Positions 26,074 through 35,906 of a DNA stretch of 64,000 nucleotides are shown piece by piece. Location of the stretch: contig NZ_JAHVHV010000002.1 in assembly GCF_019802085.1 (NCBI RefSeq), positions 310,001-374,000 on the forward strand, read 5' to 3'. The number at the start of each line of letters is the position of its first letter. The stretch's first letter is position 1. The position numbers and the translations under genes were made by a program. This DNA is from Ferrimonas balearica (GTDB lineage Bacteria > Pseudomonadota > Gammaproteobacteria > Enterobacterales > Shewanellaceae). A model generated the notes under the pieces. That model was not told where the DNA came from. It ran no database searches and saw only the letters and a list, made by a program, of their open reading frames with translations.

Positions 26074-26520
26074 ATGTCGCTCATGCAACTGACGGGGTTG
26101 GAGGTGATGCAGAGGATGGTGGCGGGCACCTTGCCCTACCCCAGCATGGCCGAAACGGTGCCCATGCGGGCCCGGGAAGCGGTGTTGGGCCGGGTGGTGT
26201 TTGAGGTCCAGGCGGATGAGCGTCATCTCAACCCGCTCGGTGGGGTGCACGGCGGCTTTTCCGCCACGGTGCTGGACTCGGTGACCGGCTGCGCCGTCCA
26301 CAGCCAGTTGCCCGCCGGGGTGGGGTACTGCACCACGGATTTGACGGTCAAGATGGTGCGCCCGGTGCCTCGGGGCACGCCCCTGTTGGCCCAGGGCCAG
26401 GTGCTGAGCCAAACCCGCTCCCTGGCCGTCGCCGAGGGCAGCCTCAAGGACGCCGAGGGCAAGATCTATGCTTTGGCCACCGCCACCTGTCAGATCCTCA
26501 AACCGGAGTCGCCGCAATGA
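26074..26520 (+). CDS. PaaI-family hotdog thioesterase (first of a pair)
   Basis: A 148-residue hotdog-fold thioesterase of the PaaI/YdiI group. The signature HLNPLGGVHGGFSATVLDSVTGCAVHS contains the conserved HGG turn and the acidic D at the dimer interface. The start at 26074 (MSLMQLTG) has AAGGAG upstream, and longer in-frame starts are not supported. Such enzymes hydrolyse acyl-CoA thioesters; the acyl group is unknown. It overlaps the next hotdog gene by four bases, so the two may form a heterodimer or share a substrate. Confidence 0.85.
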   Translation: MSLMQLTGLEVMQRMVAGTLPYPSMAETVPMRAREAVLGRVVFEVQADERHLNPLGGVHGGFSATVLDSVTGCAVHSQLPAGVGYCTTDLTVKMVRPVPRGTPLLAQGQVLSQTRSLAVAEGSLKDAEGKIYALATATCQILKPESPQ

Positions 26521-26972
26521 CTATGGAGGAGCACCACCGCCGTCTCGAGCAGATGTACCTGTCGGCCCCCATCAACGACTACTACCGGCCCAGCATCCAG
26601 GTGGCCGACGGGGAGGCCGAGATCAGCATTGAGCTGGCGCCCAAGTATTTCCACGCCGCCGGTGCGGTGCACGGCTCGGTCTATTTCAAGATGCTGGACG
26701 ACGTCTGTTTCTTCGCCGCCAACAGCCGCGAGCGCGAGGTGTTTGTGTTGACCACCGCATTCACCACCTACCTGACCCGACCCATCTCCCAGGGACGCCT
26801 GAGCGCGGTGGGGCGGGTGGTGAACCAGAACCGCAGCCAGTTCATCTGCGAGGCGGTGGCCTACAACGACGGCAAGGAGGTGGCGCGGGGTAACGGGGTG
26901 TTCGTGCGCAGCAAAGTCGCGCTGGAGGGGATCCCCAGCTACGCCCGCCGACCGACGGGCGCGCCGGAGTAG
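26517..26972 (+). CDS. PaaI-family hotdog thioesterase (second of a pair)
   Basis: A 151-residue hotdog protein with the motif FHAAGAVHGSVYFKMLDDVCFF, in which the usual HGG is HGS and the acidic residue is doubled (DD). It is translationally coupled to the upstream thioesterase through an ATGA overlap. The paralogues differ clearly in sequence, so they are not recent copies. Acyl-CoA hydrolysis is likely; the cellular substrate is not indicated by the neighbours. Confidence 0.8.
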   Translation: MTMEEHHRRLEQMYLSAPINDYYRPSIQVADGEAEISIELAPKYFHAAGAVHGSVYFKMLDDVCFFAANSREREVFVLTTAFTTYLTRPISQGRLSAVGRVVNQNRSQFICEAVAYNDGKEVARGNGVFVRSKVALEGIPSYARRPTGAPE

Positions 26973-26975
26973 GAC

Positions 26976-27527
26976 TTACTCGACCGGGTCGAAACTGAAG
27001 CCCTGGCCGCTGAGGCTGGCTTCGTACATCAGGCCGCCCTTGGCCATGGTGAACACCGCCATGCCGCCGCTGTACTCGTTCTCCGCCTGGGAGGTGCCCG
27101 CCCCGGCGGTGGTGCCCTTGGTGTTGGCGCCGGCGGAGGCGCCGGCGGTCAGGGCCACGGCACTGGCCTGGGCGCCAAACTCGAAGTCGCCACTGGTGAA
27201 CTCGTTATAGGCGTCGGCGTTCTGGAAGAAGATGATCTGGCTGTAGGCCTGGCCACCGAGCTGCAAACCGAAGCTGACCTGGGCCATCTTGCTGTTGCCG
27301 GTGTGGGTGCCGCCCTTGAACACCTTGCCCTCGCCGTAGGCCCCGCCGATCCCCACACCGCCCTTGCCGATGGTGGGGAATATCGCGTAGCCGTAGGCGT
27401 TGGCAAAGAAGGGCTGGGTGGCTTCGGCCTTCTTGAACTCCGCAATCGCCTCCTCGGCGCTGTCGGCGGAGGCGGCGGCACTGAACAGCAATGCCAGGCT
27501 GGTCATCGCGATCAGGATGGATTTCAT
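26976..27527 (-). CDS. SYLF (YSC84) domain lipid-binding protein
   Basis: A 183-residue exported protein of the SYLF/YSC84 family. A signal peptide (MKSILIAMTSLALLFSAAASA) precedes EFKKAEATQPFFANAYGYAIFPTIGKGGVGIGGAYGEG, the family core, and QLGGQAYSQIIFFQN. Bacterial members are periplasmic and thought to bind lipids; the role is unknown. The start at 27527 is set by the signal peptide and a GGGAG site. It is divergent from gnd. Confidence 0.85.
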   Translation of the reverse strand: MKSILIAMTSLALLFSAAASADSAEEAIAEFKKAEATQPFFANAYGYAIFPTIGKGGVGIGGAYGEGKVFKGGTHTGNSKMAQVSFGLQLGGQAYSQIIFFQNADAYNEFTSGDFEFGAQASAVALTAGASAGANTKGTTAGAGTSQAENEYSGGMAVFTMAKGGLMYEASLSGQGFSFDPVE

Positions 27528-27676
27528 GGTCTCTCTCCCTTGCTGGCACCGGGGGCCCCTGGGCACAGTTCCCTGCTATCTTGAGCGGACCCGGAGCTTT
27601 TCACTGGTGTGGCGCCCCTTTACAGGGGCGTTGCGAACAATCGTGATCCGGCTCTCGGAAAATAAAGCCACTTGAG

Positions 27677-27702
27677 TATAATCCGCGGCAAAAATTTTGC
27701 CG
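27677..27702 (+). promoter_or_regulatory. gnd promoter -10 and overlapping palindrome
   Basis: A perfect -10 element TATAAT lies at 27677-27682, 40 bases before the gnd start. Right after it, at the expected transcription start, is a 17-base palindrome (CGGCAAAA, A, TTTTGCCG; 27686-27702). It could be an operator for a sugar-responsive repressor or a 5' mRNA hairpin. No good -35 element is visible. Confidence 0.5.
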
Positions 27703-27721
27703 GGGCAAGGGAGTTTGGCGG

Positions 27722-29251
27722 ATGGAACAGCAACAGGCGCAGTGCGACATCGGGTTTATCGGACTGGGGGTGATGGGCAAAAGCCTGACCCTCAACCTGG
27801 CGGACAACGGCTACCGCATCGCCGCCTTTGACCTGGACCCGGCCAAGGTGGCCGCCGCACAAGCCCAGGACCAGGCCGAAACCGATGGCGCCGCGCCCCG
27901 GGTGTTCGGCTGCACCGCCTTTGCCGAGGTGCTGGCCAAGCTCCCCACCCCCCGGATCCTCATCCTGTCGGTGCCCGCCGGCGCGCCGGTGGACAACGTC
28001 TGTGAGCAGCTTATTGACGCCGGGATCCAGGCCGACGACATCGTGGTGGACACCGGCAACAGCCTGTGGACCGACACCGTCCGCCGTGAACAGGCCTACC
28101 GGGGCAAGTTCCAGTTCTTCAGCACCGCAGTCTCCGGTGGTGAAGAGGGGGCCCGCTTCGGCCCCTCCCTGATGCCCTCCGGCGACCCCCAGGCCTGGAC
28201 CCGCATCGAGTCCATCTGGCAGGCGATCGCCGCCAAGGTGGATCCCCTCACCGGCAAACCCATCGAGCGCAAGGAGCCGGGCAACCCGGTCAAAGAGGGG
28301 GAGCCCTGCGCCATCTACATCGGCCCCAACGGCGCCGGCCACTACGTCAAGATGGTGCACAACGGCATCGAGTACGCCGACATGCAGCTGATCTGCGAGG
28401 CCTACCATCTGATGCGCCAGGGTCTGGGCATGGCCCCGGTGGAGATCTCCGCTGTGTTCCGCCGCTGGAACCGCGGGGTGCTGGACAGCTACCTGATGGA
28501 GATCAGTGCCGAGGTGCTGGAGAGCTGGGACGGATTGAGCGACCGACCGCTGGTGGAGGTCATCCTGGACAAGGCCGGCCAGAAGGGCACCGGCTTGTGG
28601 ACCGCCGTGTCGAGTTTGGAGCTGGGTGCCCCCGCCCCCACCATTGCCCAGGCGGTGTATGCTCGCGCACTCTCCGGTCTGAAGGAGGAGCGGGTGGCGG
28701 CCTCAGAGGTGCTGTCCGCGCCCAAACCCTTGGAGCTCAGCGAGGCGGACAAGATCCAAATGGTGGATCTGCTGCATGATGCTCTTTACTGCGCCAAGAT
28801 CTGCGCCTACGCCCAGGGCTTCCAGCTGATGGCCACTGCGGCGAAAGAGCACGGTTGGCAGCTGGACTTTGCCGGCATCGCCAAGATCTGGCGTGCCGGC
28901 TGCATCATCCGCGCGGTGTTCCTGCAGTCCATCGCCGAGGCCTACAAGCGAAACGAACAACTGCCCAACCTGCTGGTGGACCCCGTCTTTGCCCATAAGA
29001 TCGACCGTCACCAGGCCAATTGGCGCATGGCGATCGCCCACGCCACCGTGATGGGGATACCCTGCGGGGCCCTGAGCTCCGCCCTGGCTTACTACGACTC
29101 CTACCGTACGGCCACCCTGCCCGCCAACCTGCTGCAGGCCCAAAGAGACTACTTCGGTGCCCACGGTTTCGAGCGCAATGACGTACCCACTGGCAAGCGG
29201 TTCCACGTCCAGTGGGGCGACGTTAACCGCCCTATGGTGATGATCGACTGA
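27722..29251 (+). CDS. gnd: 6-phosphogluconate dehydrogenase, decarboxylating
   Basis: A 509-residue 6-phosphogluconate dehydrogenase, which oxidises and decarboxylates 6-phosphogluconate to ribulose 5-phosphate with NADP in the pentose phosphate pathway. The N-terminal nucleotide-binding GFIGLGVMGKSLTLNLADNG, the VSGGEEGARFGPSLMPSG block, the catalytic-lysine block GAGHYVKMVHNGIEYADMQL, and the C-terminal RDYFGAHGFER are all present. It is about 40 residues longer than the E. coli enzyme (468) and nearer in size to the longer eukaryotic and bacterial forms. It is monocistronic. Confidence 0.95.
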   Translation: MEQQQAQCDIGFIGLGVMGKSLTLNLADNGYRIAAFDLDPAKVAAAQAQDQAETDGAAPRVFGCTAFAEVLAKLPTPRILILSVPAGAPVDNVCEQLIDAGIQADDIVVDTGNSLWTDTVRREQAYRGKFQFFSTAVSGGEEGARFGPSLMPSGDPQAWTRIESIWQAIAAKVDPLTGKPIERKEPGNPVKEGEPCAIYIGPNGAGHYVKMVHNGIEYADMQLICEAYHLMRQGLGMAPVEISAVFRRWNRGVLDSYLMEISAEVLESWDGLSDRPLVEVILDKAGQKGTGLWTAVSSLELGAPAPTIAQAVYARALSGLKEERVAASEVLSAPKPLELSEADKIQMVDLLHDALYCAKICAYAQGFQLMATAAKEHGWQLDFAGIAKIWRAGCIIRAVFLQSIAEAYKRNEQLPNLLVDPVFAHKIDRHQANWRMAIAHATVMGIPCGALSSALAYYDSYRTATLPANLLQAQRDYFGAHGFERNDVPTGKRFHVQWGDVNRPMVMID

Positions 29252-29258
29252 GACTCAA

Positions 29259-29281
29259 CAGGCCGCCCATCGGGTGGCCTG
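29259..29281. terminator. Hairpin between gnd and the cysteine synthase fusion
   Basis: CAGGCCGCCC pairs with GGGTGGCCTG over a three-base loop between two convergent genes. The T-tract is poor on both sides (CTTCGTTCT rightward), so this is a weak terminator or simple 3'-end hairpin. Confidence 0.45.
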
Positions 29282-29303
29282 CTTCGTTCTGGGCCCTGCA
29301 GCC

Positions 29304-30767
29304 TTAGCGGGGGTGCAGCCAGCTGGGCAGCTGCTGGTAGGGATCGGCGGTAACGCTTTGATCGTAGGGGATGGCGTTCTCCTTGAGCCGGGCGGCCATG
29401 GAGCCGTCCTTGAGCTGATCGAACAGATCGGTGCAGCCACCGATGAACTCCCCCTTGATGAAGATCTGCGGCAGGGTGTTCCAGCCGGTCTTGTCCTTGA
29501 GCACGGCGCGAATCTTGCCGCCCCGGTTGTCCGCCTGGTAGGCCACCGAGTCCAGGTCCACCGAGCGATAGTCGATGCCGTACTGCTTGAACACCTTGCG
29601 CACCGACCAGCAGAACTCGCACCACTCCAGGGCAAACATCACCACCGGCTGCTTGGTGTCCGCCAGGTGCTGGGCCACCTCGGCGGCCGCGGCTTCGTCC
29701 AGGGGCTGGGGGGTGTCGTCCGCCGGCGGGGGCGGGGCGTGGCTGACGTCGAAGCGGTAACCCGGGGTGGAGCGGGAGATCGCCATCTCCTCCTCGGTCA
29801 TCTGCTCCGGCACATCGACAAACAGCGGCGTGGTGAGATAGCGCTCACCGGTGTCCGGCAGCATGCACAGCAAGGTGCTGCCGTCCGGGGCCTGCTTGGC
29901 CACCTCCAGGGCGCCGGCAAAGGTGGCGCCGGCGGAGATCCCGACGAAGATCCCCTCCTTCTGGGCCAGCTCGGCGCAGCACTCCAGGGCCTTGTTGCCG
30001 TCGATGGGCAGGTAGCCGTCGATGCGGGCGCCGTCGAGCACCTGCTGGGCCAGTTTGGGGATGAAATCCGGGCTCCAGCCCTGCATCAGGTGGGGGCGGA
30101 AGCTGGGGTGGCTGCCCGCCTCCGGCTGGCCGATGCCGCTGGCCAGGATGGGGGCGTTGTCCGGTTCGCACACCATCACCCGGGTGTGGGGGCTTTTCTC
30201 CTTCAACACCCGGGAGACGCCATTGAGGGTGCCGGCGGTGCCGAAGCCGGTGACCCAGTAATCCAGGGGCAGATCGGCAAAATCGTTGAGGATCTCCACC
30301 GCGGTGGTGCGCTCGTGGATGGCAGCGTTGGCGGGGTTTTCAAATTGACGGGACTGCCACCAACCGTGGGCCTCGGCCAGCTCCACCGCCTTGGCCACCA
30401 TGCCGGAGCCCTTCTCGTGGGCCGGTGTCAGCACCACCTTGGCGCCGAGGAAGCGCATCAGCTTGCGCCGTTCGACGGAGAAGTTCTCCGCCATGGTCAC
30501 CACCAGGGGGTAGCCCTTCTGGGCGCAGACCATGGCCAGGCCGATGCCGGTGTTGCCGCTGGTGGCCTCCACCACGGTCTGGCCGGGCTGGAGCTCGCCC
30601 CGGGCCTCGGCGTCCTCAATCACCCCCAGCGCCAGGCGATCCTTGACCGAGCCCATGGGATTGAAGGCCTCGATCTTGACGTAAAGCGTGGTGCCGTGGG
30701 TGTCGATGTTGTTGATCCGCACCGCCGGGGTGTTGCCGATGGTGCCCAGAATGCTGTCGTAGCGCAT
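29304..30767 (-). CDS. Cysteine synthase-like PLP enzyme fused to a glutaredoxin domain
   Basis: A 487-residue two-domain protein. Residues 1 to about 330 are a fold-type II PLP enzyme of the cysteine synthase/CBS family, with the PLP lysine K42 in NPMGSVKDR, the asparagine loop TSGNTGIGLA and the glycine-rich GFGTAGTLNG loop. A proline-rich linker (about 335-355) joins a glutaredoxin-like domain with the redox pair C383-C386 (WCEFC) and the TLPQIFIKGEFIGGCTDLF glutathione-binding block. Fusion could couple sulfur transfer to thiol redox state. The synthase part may make cysteine or act on another sulfur donor; substrate is not determined. It is alone on its strand. Confidence 0.85.
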   Translation of the reverse strand: MRYDSILGTIGNTPAVRINNIDTHGTTLYVKIEAFNPMGSVKDRLALGVIEDAEARGELQPGQTVVEATSGNTGIGLAMVCAQKGYPLVVTMAENFSVERRKLMRFLGAKVVLTPAHEKGSGMVAKAVELAEAHGWWQSRQFENPANAAIHERTTAVEILNDFADLPLDYWVTGFGTAGTLNGVSRVLKEKSPHTRVMVCEPDNAPILASGIGQPEAGSHPSFRPHLMQGWSPDFIPKLAQQVLDGARIDGYLPIDGNKALECCAELAQKEGIFVGISAGATFAGALEVAKQAPDGSTLLCMLPDTGERYLTTPLFVDVPEQMTEEEMAISRSTPGYRFDVSHAPPPPADDTPQPLDEAAAAEVAQHLADTKQPVVMFALEWCEFCWSVRKVFKQYGIDYRSVDLDSVAYQADNRGGKIRAVLKDKTGWNTLPQIFIKGEFIGGCTDLFDQLKDGSMAARLKENAIPYDQSVTADPYQQLPSWLHPR

Positions 30768-30827
30768 AAGCCCAGCCCGATTGGTTGCTGACCTTCCAAG
30801 GCTAGCAGCTGGGCTCGTGGGCGGGGG

Positions 30828-31130
30828 TCAGCGCTCCGAGGGCGGGATGTCGAACAGCGAGTAGTCCCCCTCCCGGGCGGACTTGAGGATCGCCTTGCGC
30901 CGCTGGCGCTCGGCAATGGACTCGCCGAACACCTGGAAGTGGGCCTCTTCCATCATCTGCAAGCTCTCCGCCCGCTCGATCAGCCCCATAAACTCCCCGG
31001 CCCGGATGAACCCCTGGGTGCGGGCCTTGTCGAGCTCCTCGCTGTCGCCGCATCGGGCCCGCTCGAACAGCGCCTGCAGCTGGCGCCGGCATTCGACGAT
31101 GAATCGTTCGCGCTGACTGTCGGTGTGCAT
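30828..31130 (-). CDS. Small conserved cytoplasmic protein, unknown function
   Basis: A 100-residue, charged, mostly helical protein without signal peptide or membrane segment. The start at 31130 (MHTDSQRERF) has GGGAGG seven bases upstream and is preferred to a longer form. The C-terminus GDYSLFDIPPSER ends 60 bases before the cysteine synthase fusion, on the same strand, so the two may be cotranscribed. I do not recognise the family. Confidence 0.55.
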   Translation of the reverse strand: MHTDSQRERFIVECRRQLQALFERARCGDSEELDKARTQGFIRAGEFMGLIERAESLQMMEEAHFQVFGESIAERQRRKAILKSAREGDYSLFDIPPSER

Positions 31131-31327
31131 GGTGCCTCCCAAAAGACTGCTTTGTGGGCTCAAGGCGACCGGGACGGCGTCCGGCTGACTCTGCCCGGCT
31201 CAAAATGGCCGATGTCGGATGCTGTGTTTGAGCCGGGTCACAGCTATACTACTCCACTTAACTTTAAGATATTTCAGTGCGTTAGCCAGTCAGGACCGAC
31301 GGCGGCGCCCGGGCAGGGAGTCAGGTT

Positions 31328-32671
31328 ATGGGCAGTGCACCGCGGGGTACGGCGGTGGCATTGGCGGCGCTGTTGAACGCGCCAGTGCTGGCGGAGGAGT
31401 CGGAGATCTACCGGCCCCCCATCACCAACAGCAGCTGGGAAGACAAGGCCATCGAGGCCAGCGTCTACGACAATCCCTACGCGGTGTCGCTGTTCTCCGC
31501 TCCAAACGGCGAGGATGCCGAGCGGGTCTGGTCGCAAACCAAGTCGGTGGCCTGGTACGGCGTCGGCGTCGCCGGATTCTTGGCTTTGCTGCCCAGCGAC
31601 TTCACCAACTGGGACAAAAGCGACGACCGCTTGCTGGAGAAGTGGTGGGACAACGTCCGCGAAGGCCCGGTGTGGGACCGCGACGTCTGGTACATCAACT
31701 ACCTCGGTCACCCCTATTTCGGCGGCGTCTACTACCAGGTGGCCCGTAAGTCCGGTTACCGCCAGTGGGACGCTTTCGTCTACTCCTTCCTGATGTCCAC
31801 CTTCTACTGGGAATACGGCATCGAGGCCTTTGCCGAAGTGCCCTCCATCCAGGATCTGGTGGTCACCCCGGTGCTGGGCTGGGTCTACGGTGAGTGGGCC
31901 TTCAACAAGGAGCGGGAGATCATCGAGCGCGGTGGCACCGTCTGGGGCTCCGAGGGGTGGGGCAGCACGGCGCTGTTCTTCCTGGACCCGGTGGATTCCA
32001 TCGGCCGCGGGGTGAACCGGCTGTTCGGCAAGGACGTCATCAAGGCGGGCACCGGCTACCTGGGGATGCAGGAGATGCCGATGCGCGATGGCCGGGTGGA
32101 CACCCAGGTGCAGCTCAACCTGCGCTACGCCTTCGGCGGCGGCGAGGCCAGCCCCGGGGTCAGCCAGCATCGTCGCGCCAGTGGCGTGCACCACGCCAAT
32201 GATCCCGTGGATTACGGCATGGTGGGGATGACCCTCGGGGGCGGATACCTGGCCCTGGACGGCGACTGGCAGGCCACCGACGAGTGGACCCCCACCATCA
32301 GTCTGGGGGTTTACTTCACCCGCAGCTTCTCCGCTCGCTTAAGCTACGCCCGCACCGAGTTGACCGACAAGCGCAGCGGCGAAACCCTCACCTACGAAAA
32401 CTACAGCCTGGATGGCCAGTACTACTTCAACAGCCAGTCGGATCTGCGCCCCTACCTGACCGCGGGCATCGGCGAGGCGCTGCGGGACCAGGACCGGGAT
32501 CTTAAGACCTTCCAGGTCAACGGTGGGGCGGGGCTGCACTACCGCCTGAGCCCCAACTGGGCGGTGCAGCTGGACTGGCGCCACTACTACAGCGGCCGTT
32601 TCCACAACAACGACGATCTGCTCAGCGGCCAGCTGGTGTACCGCTTTGGCAAAGGGGAGCGGGCGCTGTAA
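31328..32671 (+). CDS. DUF3943 outer-membrane protein
   Basis: A 447-residue exported protein. The first 22 residues are a plausible signal peptide. The N-terminal domain (DRDVWYINYLGHPYFGGVYYQVARKSGY, then FLMSTFYWEYGIEAFAEVPS) is DUF3943, and the second half alternates hydrophobic and polar residues in paired strands as in an outer-membrane barrel, though it ends in GERAL rather than a terminal aromatic. A -10-like TATACT lies at 31245-31250. Function unknown; cell-envelope location is inferred. The next gene is another barrel protein in the convergent direction. Confidence 0.7.
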   Translation: MGSAPRGTAVALAALLNAPVLAEESEIYRPPITNSSWEDKAIEASVYDNPYAVSLFSAPNGEDAERVWSQTKSVAWYGVGVAGFLALLPSDFTNWDKSDDRLLEKWWDNVREGPVWDRDVWYINYLGHPYFGGVYYQVARKSGYRQWDAFVYSFLMSTFYWEYGIEAFAEVPSIQDLVVTPVLGWVYGEWAFNKEREIIERGGTVWGSEGWGSTALFFLDPVDSIGRGVNRLFGKDVIKAGTGYLGMQEMPMRDGRVDTQVQLNLRYAFGGGEASPGVSQHRRASGVHHANDPVDYGMVGMTLGGGYLALDGDWQATDEWTPTISLGVYFTRSFSARLSYARTELTDKRSGETLTYENYSLDGQYYFNSQSDLRPYLTAGIGEALRDQDRDLKTFQVNGGAGLHYRLSPNWAVQLDWRHYYSGRFHNNDDLLSGQLVYRFGKGERAL

Positions 32672-32677
32672 CGCGCC

Positions 32678-33661
32678 CTAAGGCAAACGCCAGAACAGGC
32701 CGACGGAGGCGTAGCCGTCCACCGGTTGGTCGGCTTCCTGGTAGGCCCGGCTGTGGGCCTCGAAGGTGACGCTGACCCCCCAACTGGGGCGGTAGAAGAC
32801 GTAGCCCAGCACCACGCTGGCCTGCAGTGGCTCCACCGAGGTGTCCGGCACCTCGGCGGGGCGGTCCCCTTCGATGGTCAGGTCGTAGAAGCGGTAGCGC
32901 CCCTCCACCCCGGTAAAGAGAAACTGCCCCTGGGCACTGCCCCCCAGGGCGCCGGGATCCACCAGCTGCCCCGGCTGGAAGCCGGCACTGGCGAAGCTGC
33001 CCCCCAGGTTCTCCCCCCAGCGAAACAGCGCCCCCATGGCCAGCTCACTCTGGAAGTTGCCCGCCCGCAGGCGGCCCACGGCGCTGATCTCCGGGGTGCG
33101 GCCCCATTGGCCGGGGCTCTGCACCAGTCGGCGATCCCCCCGGTAATCCAGGTTGAGCACCAGCTGATCCTCGATTTGCGAGTCCCAGCCCAGGGGCTCG
33201 TCGGAGCCGATCAGGAAGTGGATAAAGCGCTGCCCCTCCTCGGCCAGGGCGCTGGGTCCCACAGTGCCGAACAGCAGCTGGTAGCGGTCGGCCCGGTCCT
33301 CGGCGTAGCGGGCCAGTCCCCCCTCAAGAAACAGCAGCCCGGCGTAGGGTCGCTCCCCCTCCCGGGGCAGGGGCTCCTCGATGTGCTCCGGGGTCCACAT
33401 CATCTGGCCCAGGCGCAACGAACCGGCCAGGCTCTGACGGTCGCTGCCGGGCAGCCAGTCGGCCAGGCCGGCCATCCAGTTGGGGGCGGCGTCGGTGCGC
33501 CAGTGAGGTGTGTGGTAGCCCAGGAACAGGCCGCTGGAGTAGTCGCGATCGCTGCCCACCGCACCATCGTTGTCGATGGTCAGTGACCAGGTGCTGGCCT
33601 GATAGGCCTGGGCGGGCAGGGCCGCCAAAGATAAGAGGACCGCGGGCAGGTGTTTTTTCAT
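32678..33661 (-). CDS. LpxR-like lipid A deacylase family protein (DUF2219)
   Basis: A 327-residue outer-membrane protein with a signal peptide (LLSLAALPAQA). The N-terminal SLTIDNDGAVGSDRDYSSGLFLGY matches the LpxR pattern DND...DxxYTNG, and PYAGLLFLEGG is the second family block; both contribute to the calcium/active site of LpxR 3'-O-deacylases. The length matches (about 320). Removal of acyl chains from lipid A is the family activity; whether this member is active cannot be told. It ends six bases from the convergent DUF3943 gene. Confidence 0.75.
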   Translation of the reverse strand: MKKHLPAVLLSLAALPAQAYQASTWSLTIDNDGAVGSDRDYSSGLFLGYHTPHWRTDAAPNWMAGLADWLPGSDRQSLAGSLRLGQMMWTPEHIEEPLPREGERPYAGLLFLEGGLARYAEDRADRYQLLFGTVGPSALAEEGQRFIHFLIGSDEPLGWDSQIEDQLVLNLDYRGDRRLVQSPGQWGRTPEISAVGRLRAGNFQSELAMGALFRWGENLGGSFASAGFQPGQLVDPGALGGSAQGQFLFTGVEGRYRFYDLTIEGDRPAEVPDTSVEPLQASVVLGYVFYRPSWGVSVTFEAHSRAYQEADQPVDGYASVGLFWRLP

Positions 33662-33769
33662 TGTTATTCCCCCTCGAACGCCACCCTAACCCATTGAGCT
33701 GGCGTTGGCGAGGAGATCCGATCTCTGCCCCGTCCCTTGCCCTGAAGGGCTTTCGCGGTAGACTGCTAA

Positions 33770-34801
<1,032 letters not shown>

Positions 34802-34807
34802 GGCAAC

Positions 34808-34841
34808 AAAAACGCCCCGCCGATTGGCGGGGCGTCTGTTT
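34808..34841. terminator. Bidirectional intrinsic terminator
   Basis: AACGCCCCGCC pairs with GGCGGGGCGT around a short loop. A-run on the left and T-rich sequence on the right allow it to end both the deaminase gene (+) and the convergent lipoprotein gene (-). Confidence 0.7.
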
Positions 34842-34850
34842 GTGAGCGGC

Positions 34851-35678
34851 TCAGCGGCGCTGCTTGCCCATCCCCTGCAGGCCTTTGAGGCCATCGCCGG
34901 TGGGGGTGCGCAGGTTGAGCTCAAACCGCGGAGCCTGGCCGGAGGTGGCCTTGCCGTCCCAGACAATAAAGGGGAAGACGTAGAGCTCGCTGGAGGTGAG
35001 GGCCCAGATGTTGTGGCCATCCCCGTCGACGAACATGAACCCCAACCCCTCGAACTGGCCGTCGAATTCGCACTGGCTCAGGCTGAAGGTCAGGCTCAGC
35101 AGGTTAACCCCGTCGTGGGGCGTGATCTGGCCGGTCATCACGCAGCCATCCAGGTCCAGACCGCTGAAACTGCCGTCGCTGGCCAGCTCCAGTTCGGTGT
35201 AGCCGTCGCTCCACCGGCCGCCCAGGGCGCTCAGGTCAAACTCCAGGTTGCTGTCCGGATCGCGCTGCATCTCGATGCTGTACTCGGCGCTGCTGTCGGC
35301 AAAGCGCTGGGTGCCGCTGAACAGGCCGTTTTGCAGCTGGCCGCTGAGGCTGGTGTTCTCCCACAGGCAGCTGTTGATGTCGCAGCCGAACACCCGCCCC
35401 TCGGCACTGTAGCTGCCGTTCTTGCCCTCGGCATCGAACTCGCCAAAGGCCACGGTGTAGCCGTCGTAGGGGTCTGAGCTTAACGAGCGAATGTCCCCGT
35501 CGGGGGAGAGCAGGGCCAGCCCGACCAGCTCCTGTGGGCCGCTTACGGTGCCCAGGTAGATGCCGCTTTGGGCGGCGGTAAAGGTGGGGGTGTCCGGGTT
35601 CGGCGCCGGGTCCGAGCTGCTGGAACCGCCACAGCCGGCCAGGGCGAGAACAGATAAACCGATCAATAACTTCTGCAT
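34851..35678 (-). CDS. Lipoprotein of unknown function (paralogue 1)
   Basis: A 275-residue lipoprotein with a clear lipobox (LSVLALAGCGGSSS). The mature part has alternating beta-type segments, an internal pair of cysteines in GCDINSCLW, and the block LTSSELYVFPFIVWDGKA near the end. The same layout, including AEGRVxxC, DLDGC and ALTSSExxxxPxxVWDG, recurs in the lipoprotein at 35907-36749. The start at 35678 is set by the lipobox. Family unknown. Confidence 0.65.
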   Translation of the reverse strand: MQKLLIGLSVLALAGCGGSSSSDPAPNPDTPTFTAAQSGIYLGTVSGPQELVGLALLSPDGDIRSLSSDPYDGYTVAFGEFDAEGKNGSYSAEGRVFGCDINSCLWENTSLSGQLQNGLFSGTQRFADSSAEYSIEMQRDPDSNLEFDLSALGGRWSDGYTELELASDGSFSGLDLDGCVMTGQITPHDGVNLLSLTFSLSQCEFDGQFEGLGFMFVDGDGHNIWALTSSELYVFPFIVWDGKATSGQAPRFELNLRTPTGDGLKGLQGMGKQRR

Positions 35679-35861
35679 GGCACTCACTCTCCTTGTTAAA
35701 GCGCTCACCTAACCTAGCGCATTGGCCACTGGCGAATAAACAGGCACGAACCAGAACAGGGTTTGGCCCTTCAATGAAGGCTTGGGGGCAGGGCAAGGTG
35801 CTGGCGGGAGACCACTGAACAGGGGTCGTTTCTGTTCGGATGTGGATGAAGGGGGAAGCGA

Positions 35862-35893
35862 AAAAGAGCGCCCCGGGACAGGGCCCGGGACGC
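35862..35893 (-). terminator. Intrinsic terminator of the second lipoprotein gene
   Basis: In the leftward direction GCGTCCCGGGC pairs with GTCCCGGGGCGC and is followed by a CTTTTT run. It separates the two paralogous lipoprotein genes, so each is its own transcription unit. Confidence 0.65.
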
Positions 35894-35906
35894 GTATTCA
35901 AGGGCC

